Assembly: GCA_033809415.1 (NCBI GenBank) | Contig: JAPXLT010000270.1 | Location: 1 to 6,313, forward strand | Length of the DNA: 6,313 nucleotides | From: JAQVUB01 sp033809415 | Lineage (GTDB): Bacteria; Verrucomicrobiota; Lentisphaeria; Oligosphaerales; Oligosphaeraceae | Direction of reading: 5' to 3' | Part shown: positions 1 through 5,326 of the stretch, piece after piece | How the letters are laid out: each line of letters starts with the position of its first letter | How positions within the stretch are numbered: the first letter of the stretch is position 1 | The notes under the pieces: model-generated | Databases searched by the model: none | What the model saw: the letters and a program-made list of their open reading frames with translations, nothing else | What the model was told of the DNA's origin: nothing | Position numbers and translations under genes: made by a program

Positions 1-22
1 CTGTCCCCTGCCCCCTGCACCC
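1..22. repeat. 7-bp C-rich tandem repeat, end of tract
   Basis: The window opens in a heptad repeat read as (..)CTG, TCCCCTG, CCCCCTG, CACCC. The same heptads in the same orientation recur at 3100-3134. The tract stops one base before the Shine-Dalgarno sequence of the large gene, so any promoter for that gene must lie inside the tract or upstream of the window. The true length of the tract cannot be seen. Confidence 0.8.
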
Positions 23-28
23 AAGGAG
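23..28 (+). promoter_or_regulatory. Ribosome binding site of the large glycoside-hydrolase-like gene
   Basis: AAGGAG lies 7 bases before the ATG at 36. It is a near-ideal Shine-Dalgarno sequence and supports that start codon. It directly abuts the heptad repeat. Confidence 0.85.
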
Positions 29-35
29 TACTCGG

Positions 36-2864
36 ATGTTGATTCGCATTGAAAATGAATATTGTCAGTGGCTGATTTCAGAGGACGGGATCAACCTTCG
101 TTTTCTGGACAAGACTCATGGCATTGACTGGGCATTGCACAACCCTCCTGCCGCCTGCGCCTATGTGAAAAAGGATGGCTGGCGTGCGGATGCATGTCGA
201 GTCACCCTCGAGGACAGCATCTTGACGCTTTACTTTTTCGGCGACGCTGGCAAGGCAGAGATTTCAGTGGAAACCCACGAGGGCTTCTTTGTCTTTACAG
301 TATTGCGTATCGAGGGCGATTTTGACGAGCTTGCCTTTATCAACATACCCACCCGCCTGAAAGCACAGGCTGATGAACCTTTTTCGGCCTCGGTCATCGC
401 GCTGAGTCTGCAAGCCAACGTCGAGGAGCTACCAGGCCCACAGGAACATCTCTGGAGTGCAGCCTACCGGCGTTTCGGCTTCCAAGGTGCCCAGAGTGGC
501 CTGGTCACGGCGCCTTTCACGAAAATGCGTGCTTACATGAAGGAGATGGTTGGGGCAGCTCCGGGGGTGCCACATTCCCCGCTTTGTGGTCCATGGGCTC
601 TGGATGCTGAACTGCCGCGCCGCACCAATATTTTTGCCTGCCCATCGGAAAGCGATGTGGACGACTGGATACAGTTTTGTCGGCAACTGGGCATTACTTC
701 CATAGAATTCAGTGGCGCAATTGATTACGGAAGCTATCTGCCTGACCCCAAAGTCTATCCCCGCGGCTATGACAGCGTCAGGGCAGTCACTGACAAACTG
801 CATGACGCCGGCATCATTTCAGGGCTGCACACGATGTCTTTTTCGATCGCAAAAAATTGCGATTGGGTAACTCCGGTGCCGGATCCACGCCTGGCCAAAG
901 AGCGTTCCTATACCCTAGCCGCCGAAATCAGTGCCGAAGCAACGGAAATCCCAATCGTAGAAGATACTTCCGATCTTCCTGAGCTGATCAACTATTTCAT
1001 TCGCCGGAGCATGACTCTGCAAATCGACGATGAGCTGATCGAGTTTGGAGGGGTGCGCAAATCCGCGCCCTATGCCGTTCTCGAATGTCGGCGCGGCATG
1101 CATGGGACGAAAGCGGCTTCGCACCGCCAAGGTGCTCTCGTGCATCATCTGAAGGAATGCTGGGGGTGTTTTGCGCCGGATGGAGATTCCACCCTGTATA
1201 GCGAAGTGGCCGGGCGCATTGCAAAGTGCCTGACAGACTGCGGCTTCGACTTCTGTTACCTGGATGGCTTGGATGGTGCCCACATTATTGGAGGCGAAGA
1301 AGCCCGCTGGTACTACAGCGCCAAATTCACCTTTGAAGTATTCCGTCAGCTGTCCAAACCGATGATGATGGAGATGGCTACTTTCCACCATCATTTGTGG
1401 TATGTGCGCTCCCGTATGCAGGCTTGGGATCACTGCGTGCGCGGACATAAAAGGTTTACTGACCTGCACGTTTATTCCAATGAGCAGGCACGGCGCATGT
1501 TCCTGCCATTGCATCTGGGCTGGGTCGGTCTCTTCCCATGGGTGGATTCCGAGGGTGAACCGACGTATCGCGATGATATCGAATACATGTGGAGCAAAGC
1601 CCTGGCGACTGATGCTAATTTCACCTTGCAATGCATCAGCCCTGAATCAATGCGCCAAGGGGCCTGGCTCAAAGACTTCGCAGAAACCATACGAACCTAT
1701 GAAAAACTGCGCCAGGAGAATGTTTTTTCCAAGGAAATCAAGGAAAAACTGAGCCAGCCCGGCAGCGAATTCCAACTGCAAAAAGACAATTCCGGCGCTT
1801 GGGATTTCCGGTCTGTGCAAACAGCCCGTCACAAAGTCGAAGCGCTTGACGACCGGAGTAACCGCTGGAGCTTCCAGAACCGCTTTGGGAACCAACCTCT
1901 TTCCTTCCGGATCACCGCCCTGAACTCGGTAGCGGCCTATGACTCATCGGAAGCCATCACCCTGGTTGATTTTCAACAGCTGGGGCAATTCTGCGATCCA
2001 GGATCTACCGACAATATCCTGAACAGCGGAAAAATTTACACTTACCAATCTTCCGCGCCAGGCGTCTCGAGCGTAATCTGCCCTGCTCCGCCGGATGGTC
2101 CTGCTGAAATCTGCGGGCGTTGGAGCGCTGTCAACCAAGGTTTGCCGGATGTAGTGCCTACTTCCGCGCCGGACGACCGCTATTCTCTGCTGGATCATTG
2201 TGAGCGCGAGCACCGCTTGCATCAGGCGAGCTGGACCAGCCTGGTACATTATTTCCCGGAACCGCTTGATCTTAGCGGACACCGGGCAATGGGACTCTGG
2301 CTGAAAGGCGATGGCAAAGGCGAGCTGGCCAATCTGATCCTGAATTCACGATCCCACGGTGAGACCCTTCTGCAACACTATATCCCGATTGATTTCACCG
2401 GCTGGCGATACTTTGAACTCGTCGAGCCGGAGTGTGAGCGGGTTGATGACTATTCCTGGCCCTTTGGACGTTGCCAGTATAGCGTCTTCCGCAGCAAAAC
2501 CCACTTTGCCAATTGCAGGGGGCTTTTCTTCTGGTACAACCAGGTACCTCGTTTTGGAACCGTAGAATGCCTGCTCAGCCCCGTCAAAGCCCTGCCTTTG
2601 CTCGAACAGAAAATCGTTCATCCTGCTCTCACGGTTAATGGACAGCAAGTCGTCTTCCCTGTCGAATTGTCAGCGGGACAATATCTTGAATGCTGTGGCA
2701 GCGACTGCCGCCTTTTTGACAAAAACGGCGATTTTCTTGGCGATGTCACGCCGCAAAATCCGCTTCCGGAACTTCAACCTGGCGACAACGAAATCCTGTT
2801 CACCTGCCGCCCGGCACCGGCTCGAACACGTGCTTGGATCAATATCATCACACAGGATTTTTAA
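36..2864 (+). CDS. Putative intracellular TIM-barrel glycoside hydrolase, multidomain
   Basis: This is a 942-residue protein of unassigned family. Residues 1-130 look like a beta-sandwich; the start (IENEYCQWLISEDGINLRFLDK) recalls the mutarotase-like domains that precede many hydrolase barrels. Residues about 190-560 read as a (beta/alpha)8 barrel, with strand-end motifs IEFSG (223-227), GLHTMSF (263-269), DFCYLDGLDG (405-414), MMMEMA (443-448) and WDH..RGHKRFTDLH (464-478). D410 and E446 are the best candidates for catalytic carboxylates, by inference from position only. Residues about 293-371 form an inserted small beta domain (IDDELIEF, CRRGMHGTKAASH) of a type seen in hydrolases and phage structural proteins. 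Residues about 737-850 (GLWLKGDGKGE, IDFTGWRYFEL) resemble a carbohydrate-binding jelly roll, and 858-930 is another beta module. There is no signal peptide or membrane segment, so a cytoplasmic location is inferred; the substrate is unknown. The start is fixed by AAGGAG at 23-28. The last two codons and the stop lie in a dispersed repeat. Confidence 0.85.
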   Translation: MLIRIENEYCQWLISEDGINLRFLDKTHGIDWALHNPPAACAYVKKDGWRADACRVTLEDSILTLYFFGDAGKAEISVETHEGFFVFTVLRIEGDFDELAFINIPTRLKAQADEPFSASVIALSLQANVEELPGPQEHLWSAAYRRFGFQGAQSGLVTAPFTKMRAYMKEMVGAAPGVPHSPLCGPWALDAELPRRTNIFACPSESDVDDWIQFCRQLGITSIEFSGAIDYGSYLPDPKVYPRGYDSVRAVTDKLHDAGIISGLHTMSFSIAKNCDWVTPVPDPRLAKERSYTLAAEISAEATEIPIVEDTSDLPELINYFIRRSMTLQIDDELIEFGGVRKSAPYAVLECRRGMHGTKAASHRQGALVHHLKECWGCFAPDGDSTLYSEVAGRIAKCLTDCGFDFCYLDGLDGAHIIGGEEARWYYSAKFTFEVFRQLSKPMMMEMATFHHHLWYVRSRMQAWDHCVRGHKRFTDLHVYSNEQARRMFLPLHLGWVGLFPWVDSEGEPTYRDDIEYMWSKALATDANFTLQCISPESMRQGAWLKDFAETIRTYEKLRQENVFSKEIKEKLSQPGSEFQLQKDNSGAWDFRSVQTARHKVEALDDRSNRWSFQNRFGNQPLSFRITALNSVAAYDSSEAITLVDFQQLGQFCDPGSTDNILNSGKIYTYQSSAPGVSSVICPAPPDGPAEICGRWSAVNQGLPDVVPTSAPDDRYSLLDHCEREHRLHQASWTSLVHYFPEPLDLSGHRAMGLWLKGDGKGELANLILNSRSHGETLLQHYIPIDFTGWRYFELVEPECERVDDYSWPFGRCQYSVFRSKTHFANCRGLFFWYNQVPRFGTVECLLSPVKALPLLEQKIVHPALTVNGQQVVFPVELSAGQYLECCGSDCRLFDKNGDFLGDVTPQNPLPELQPGDNEILFTCRPAPARTRAWINIITQDF

Positions 2865-2880
2865 CCACGAACCACACGAA
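2854..2880. repeat. Dispersed repeat, copy 1 (…TTTAACCACGAACCACACGAA)
   Basis: This 27-base sequence starts AGGATTTTT and ends AACCACGAACCACACGAA. It recurs at 4846-4873 with a single extra T and is otherwise identical. It supplies the last codons (GAT TTT) and the TAA stop of the upstream gene. The ACCACGAACCACACGAA type is familiar from spacers of many environmental genomes. Confidence 0.85.
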
Positions 2881-2890
2881 AAGGCTTGGC

Positions 2891-2913
2891 GTGGGCTGCC
2901 GCCCGCAACCCAC
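2891..2913. other. Imperfect hairpin downstream of the large gene
   Basis: GTGGG (2891-2895) pairs with CCCAC (2909-2913). Inside it, after a C/A mismatch, TGC pairs with GCA around a 5-base loop. It sits 26 bases after the stop codon but no T-run follows, so it is not a standard intrinsic terminator. It could stabilise the 3' end of the transcript or be fortuitous. Confidence 0.4.
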
Positions 2914-3051
2914 ACGGACGGGACACGGACGGGACACGGACGGGACACGGACGGGACACGGACGGGACACGGACTTTACACGGACTTTACACGGACGGGA
3001 CACGGACGGGACACGGACTTTACACGGACTTTACACGGACGGGACACGGAC
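2912..3051. repeat. 11-bp minisatellite in two variants, 12 units plus a partial one
   Basis: Twelve perfect head-to-tail 11-bp units read ACACGGACGGG (type G) or ACACGGACTTT (type T), followed by ACACGGAC as a partial unit (3044-3051). The unit order is G G G G G T T G G T T G. Differences occur only in the last three bases, always all three together. Units 4-7 (2945-2988) and 8-11 (2989-3032) are identical 44-bp blocks (G G T T). Because 11 is not a multiple of 3 and no phase contains a stop, every frame is open across the tract, which creates false reading frames rich in TGHGRDTD. There are no spacers, so it is not a CRISPR array. Confidence 0.95.
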
Positions 3052-3062
3052 AACAAATCGGA

Positions 3063-3089
3063 CGGATCAGTCGGATCAGACGGATCGGA
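3063..3089. repeat. 9-bp tandem repeat (CGGATCAGT type), 3 units
   Basis: The units are CGGATCAGT, CGGATCAGA and CGGATCGGA, with degenerate continuation on both sides (AATCGGA before, CGAGA after). A related piece, GATCGGTCGGATCGG, appears at 4961-4975 in the other repeat-rich spacer. The tract lies between the 11-bp and 7-bp tracts with only a few bases between them. Confidence 0.75.
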
Positions 3090-3099
3090 CGAGACTCCG

Positions 3100-3134
3100 C
3101 CCCCTGCCCCCTGCACCCTGCCCCCTGCACCCTG
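3100..3134. repeat. 7-bp C-rich tandem repeat, 5 units
   Basis: Five heptads read CCCCCTG, CCCCCTG, CACCCTG, CCCCCTG, CACCCTG. The last four form two perfect 14-bp units. It is the same family and orientation as the tract at 1-22. Both tracts lie at the 3' edge of a spacer, upstream of a same-strand gene. Confidence 0.9.
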
Positions 3135-3200
3135 TAATTTTATTTTCGAACATCCAATATATTTGAACAATATCTGATTTTCCTTGTTCGTTTATTGTGC

Positions 3201-3216
3201 GGATCGCTTTCGATCC
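3201..3216. other. Perfect 6-bp hairpin in the leader
   Basis: GGATCG (3201-3206) and CGATCC (3211-3216) are perfectly complementary around a CTTT loop. It lies 20 bases before the ribosome binding site. No T-run follows, so it is unlikely to be a terminator. It may be a short leader stem or an operator-like dyad; no function can be assigned. Confidence 0.45.
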
Positions 3217-3236
3217 TAGTGTGTGCTACTTCTCAT

Positions 3237-3241
3237 AGGAG
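3237..3241 (+). promoter_or_regulatory. Ribosome binding site of the small membrane protein gene
   Basis: AGGAG lies 8 bases before the ATG at 3250. This decides the start: an in-frame GTG at 3223 lies upstream of the Shine-Dalgarno sequence and would add nine residues. Confidence 0.8.
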
Positions 3242-3249
3242 ATTTCTTG

Positions 3250-3420
3250 ATGGATCATTCTTTCCTGTCTTTTGCTTATATTGACATCGGTACCGGCAGC
3301 ATGTTGCTGCAGGCTACTCTGGCCGGTTTGTTCGCCGTTATTGTCTTTTCGCGACAGTTGAGAGACCGCTGCAAGTCGTATTTTAAACGCGGCAAAAAAA
3401 CGCTGCCTAACAATGAATAA
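3250..3420 (+). CDS. Small single-pass membrane protein with YIDxGTGS motif
   Basis: This is a 56-residue protein. A short N-terminus carries the motif YIDIGTGS (10-17). One hydrophobic segment follows (about 18-34, MLLQATLAGLFAVIVFS), then a strongly basic tail (RDRCKSYFKRGKK), which suggests a cytoplasmic C-terminus by the positive-inside rule. From memory, short proteins starting YIDPGTGS followed by one membrane segment and a basic tail occur widely beside polysaccharide or sulfatase-like genes; here the usual proline is isoleucine. Their function is unknown. The stop overlaps the next gene by 8 bases (ATGAATAA), indicating translational coupling and a shared operon. An A7 run at 3394-3400 precedes the overlap. 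The ATG at 3250 is chosen because AGGAG lies 8 bases upstream. Confidence 0.8.
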   Translation: MDHSFLSFAYIDIGTGSMLLQATLAGLFAVIVFSRQLRDRCKSYFKRGKKTLPNNE

Positions 3421-4786
3421 CGATATCGAGCCATTTCTGGCTTCTTCTTTCCGTGATCCCTGCGGTAGAGTAATGCGTTTAGGCGCACAGCTCTATCGCA
3501 GCGTTACTCCTGCCGGAATGGAAGATTATCAGCACTTCACTCGATGCGGGCTGTCTCAGTCTCTTATCGAAAAAAGAGTTCTCGTTCCATTTCAGGAAGC
3601 TGGTCGGCGTGGTGATGATCTATTATTGCAGCTCGAGGAGCTTCCTTTTATCAGCTACCCATACGAATGGTGTTTTAGCCAGTTGCGTGATGCGGCTGTG
3701 TTGACCTTGCGCATTGCCTTGGAAGCGCTGCAAAAAGATATGATTCTCAAAGATGCCAGCGCCTTCAATATTGCCTGGCATGAAGGAAAGCCCATTTTTA
3801 TCGATCATGGCTCATTTACCCGTTACCATGACGGGGACCCCTGGCAGGCCTACCGCCAATTCACCATGCATTTTCTGGGGCCCCTGCTGCTGATGAAATA
3901 TCGGGACTTCCGACATCTGCAACTGTTCCGCAGTCATCTCGATGGCCTGCCGCTGGACTTCGTCTCCCGGCATCTGCCCTTGAAAACCTGGTTCAGCCCC
4001 GGAATTCTGATGCACATCCATCTGCATTCCCGCTTCGAGCAATCACATTCTGACAGCATGAGACCAGTACAGGCTAAACCACCAAAAATGCCACGAAACC
4101 GCCTGCGGGACATGCTGCAACACCTCCATGACTATATCGAGGACTTGAAGGCGCCACAGAACCCTTCTGAATGGGGCGCCTATTACCAGGATACCAATTA
4201 CTCGAAATCCGCTTTTGCCCACAAACAAGAATTGGTGAAGGAATTCATCAGTCGGGTGCAGCCACGCAGAACTGTCGATTTCGGTGCCAACAATGGCACC
4301 TTCTCATTCCTCGCAACCGGAAATTCATCCATAGTCATCGCAGCTGACTGCGATGCTGCGGCTCTGGAAAGTCTTTATCAGCGGGCGCGGAAGGATTTTC
4401 CAGGGGTATATCCTGTTCTTCAGGACTTGAACAATCCATCGCCGGGGCTAGGAATATTCAACACCGAAAGAGAAGCTTTTTTGAGCCGTGTTCGAAGCGA
4501 CCTGGCTCTCGGCTTGGCGTTATTGCACCATTTGCGCATCGGTAGCAATTGGACTTTGCGGCAATGTATCGAGCTGTTTGCACAGACCGCTCCGAATGCA
4601 TTGCTGGAGTTTGTTCCCAAAAGTGATTCCCAGGTGCAACGGCTGCTGCGCACACGTCCAGATATCTGTGATGACTGGACTCTGCCGGCCTTGTTAAGTG
4701 TATGTCAAAAGTATTACCGGGCGTGTGAAAGTGTTCCTATTAACGATTCACAGCGGGTTTTGATCCGACTGCAGCAACGCCTGTGA
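3413..4786 (+). CDS. Kinase-like domain fused to class I SAM-dependent methyltransferase
   Basis: This is a 457-residue soluble protein. The N-terminal half, about 10-220, holds FRDPCGRV (13-20), PFISYPYEW (78-86) and LKDASAFNI (112-120), then FIDHGSF (129-135). D114, N119 and D131 reproduce the spacing of the catalytic-loop Asp, Asn and DFG Asp of protein kinase and aminoglycoside phosphotransferase folds, although the usual HxD histidine is leucine (L112) and no ATP-binding lysine could be placed. The C-terminal half, about 265-457, is a Rossmann methyltransferase: motif I VDFGANNG (288-295), an acidic strand 2 end (AADCD, 310-314), QDLN (337-340), then LALLHHL and LLEFVPKSDSQVQRLL. The C-terminal half and the LKDASAFN region match, from memory, a family annotated as class I methyltransferase, sometimes NoeA-like. 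The substrate is unknown; a glycan or glycolipid is inferred from the neighbours. Its ATG lies inside the end of the small membrane gene and has no strong ribosome binding site of its own, consistent with translational coupling. Confidence 0.85.
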   Translation: MNNDIEPFLASSFRDPCGRVMRLGAQLYRSVTPAGMEDYQHFTRCGLSQSLIEKRVLVPFQEAGRRGDDLLLQLEELPFISYPYEWCFSQLRDAAVLTLRIALEALQKDMILKDASAFNIAWHEGKPIFIDHGSFTRYHDGDPWQAYRQFTMHFLGPLLLMKYRDFRHLQLFRSHLDGLPLDFVSRHLPLKTWFSPGILMHIHLHSRFEQSHSDSMRPVQAKPPKMPRNRLRDMLQHLHDYIEDLKAPQNPSEWGAYYQDTNYSKSAFAHKQELVKEFISRVQPRRTVDFGANNGTFSFLATGNSSIVIAADCDAAALESLYQRARKDFPGVYPVLQDLNNPSPGLGIFNTEREAFLSRVRSDLALGLALLHHLRIGSNWTLRQCIELFAQTAPNALLEFVPKSDSQVQRLLRTRPDICDDWTLPALLSVCQKYYRACESVPINDSQRVLIRLQQRL

Positions 4787-4845
4787 TTTCAACAGTCTGT
4801 TTCTGATACCAATCAAAAATCAAACTGACCTAATCACATCCCAAA

Positions 4846-4873
4846 AGGATTTTTTAACCACGAACCACACGAA
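4846..4873. repeat. Dispersed repeat, copy 2 (…TTTAACCACGAACCACACGAA)
   Basis: This 28-base sequence is identical to 2854-2880 except for one extra T in the T-run. It begins 59 bases after the methyltransferase stop codon. It is followed by CAGACACGAAAATTTTT, so the ACACGAA motif continues for another partial unit. Both copies have the same orientation and follow the 3' end of a same-strand gene. Confidence 0.85.
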
Positions 4874-4899
4874 CAGACACGAAAATTTTTCTATGGGTT

Positions 4900-4966
4900 G
4901 TTGCTTTGACAGATGGGATTGCACGCGAATTTGTGATCTGGTCTGTTGCTTTCACCGACAGATCGG
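4900..4966. repeat. Degenerate direct repeat (GTTGCTTT … ACAGAT)
   Basis: GTTGCTTTGACAGATGGG (4900-4917) is partly repeated as GTTGCTTT CACCG ACAGATCGG (4945-4966), with a 4-base insertion. It is a weak similarity inside the repeat island, immediately before a short CGGATCGG-type piece. Confidence 0.4.
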
Positions 4967-4988
4967 TCGGATCGGCGATGTTGGGATT

Positions 4989-5077
4989 AGCCCTGAAAGG
5001 GCGCGACATACCAGCCCAGGGCAACGCCCTGGGTCAGGGATCACACCATCCGTAAAGCCCTGAAAGGGCGTGACATA
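4989..5077. repeat. Pair of GCCCTGAAAGGGCG repeats
   Basis: AGCCCTGAAAGGGCG occurs at 4989-5003 and 5056-5070. Each copy is followed by one variable base and GACATA (5005-5010 and 5072-5077). Each contains a GCCCT/AGGGC stem around a GAA loop. This motif is familiar as an interspersed intergenic repeat in several environmental phyla. A degenerate third piece, CGCCCTGAGGGG, lies at 5148-5159. Confidence 0.8.
5013..5034. repeat. Perfect palindrome CCCAGGGC-AAC-GCCCTGGG
   Basis: CCCAGGGC (5015-5022) pairs with GCCCTGGG (5026-5033) around an AAC loop, with a possible G-U closing pair at 5014/5034. It lies between the two GCCCTGAAAGGGCG copies and seems part of the same composite unit. It would make a very stable RNA hairpin, but no T-run follows, so it is not a classic terminator. 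Confidence 0.7.
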
Positions 5078-5110
5078 GGAACTAGCCACAGCGTAATTCC
5101 CATGTAAAAT

Positions 5111-5139
5111 CTTTCACACAACAAGAAGTTGGGTGAAAG
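5111..5139. other. Long hairpin with 12-bp arms
   Basis: CTTTCACACAAC (5111-5122) and GTTGGGTGAAAG (5128-5139) are complementary at 11 of 12 positions, with one A/G mismatch, around an AAGAA loop. No poly-T tract follows on the plus strand. It could be an RNA processing or stability element, or part of the mobile repeat unit in which it lies. Confidence 0.65.
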
Positions 5140-5260
5140 AATGAAAACGCCCTGAGGGGTACGGTGGCGCGGAGGTGGCGGATAGAAGAACATTTCGAGG
5201 TGAACCGGAGTGGGGGGGGCGATGAATTATCTCGAACCGATCATCTCCATCCCGGCATTT

Positions 5261-5287
5261 TTCTTCGTGCCTCTGTGCCTTTGTGAG
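5261..5287. repeat. Dispersed 8-bp-period repeat (inverted CACAGAGGCACGAAG type)
   Basis: TTCTTCGTGCCTCTGTGCCT followed by TTGTGAG is, on the minus strand, CTCACAAAGGCACAGAGGCACGAAGAA. It has an 8-base period (TCGTGCCT, CTGTGCCT, TTGTGAGA). This is a familiar interspersed repeat of environmental genomes. It lies close to the right inverted-repeat arm and in the opposite sense to the ACACGAA repeat near the left arm. Confidence 0.75.
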
Positions 5288-5326
5288 ATGCCACAGATGA
5301 TTCGTGCAATTTGATTTTTAATTGGT

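Larger units (their letters stand above)
3135..3249 (+). promoter_or_regulatory. AT-rich leader and likely promoter region of the membrane/methyltransferase operon
   Basis: Directly after the C-rich repeat, the sequence turns strongly AT-rich (3135-3180). It contains TATATT at 3158-3163, a 5 of 6 match to a -10 box, but no convincing -35 element 17 bases upstream, so the exact promoter is unresolved. The only other unexplained structure is the hairpin at 3201-3216. This is the most likely place for transcription of the next two genes to start. Confidence 0.35.

Noticed and set aside
915..1631. Minus-strand open frame of 238 residues inside the large gene.
   Set aside because: It lies wholly antisense to a gene with a strong ribosome binding site and clear domain logic. 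Its composition is not protein-like in any recognisable family; it is a shadow frame.
2891..2913. Intrinsic terminator after the large gene.
   Set aside because: A stem exists but no T-run follows; the sequence continues into the GC-rich minisatellite.
2912..3051. Possible CRISPR array.
   Set aside because: Units are 11 bp, directly adjacent and without unique spacers; it is a tandem repeat.
2638..3177. Open frame of 179 residues rich in TGHGRDTD repeats, plus two others in shifted frames (2834-3166, 2886-3137).
   Set aside because: They overlap the large gene's end and are translations of the 11-bp minisatellite, which lacks stops in every frame. There is no ribosome binding site, and amino-acid content simply follows the repeat.
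3223..3249. Upstream GTG start for the small membrane protein.
   Set aside because: It would place the AGGAG at 3237-3241 inside the coding sequence and would add MLLLIGDFL before the usual short N-terminus.
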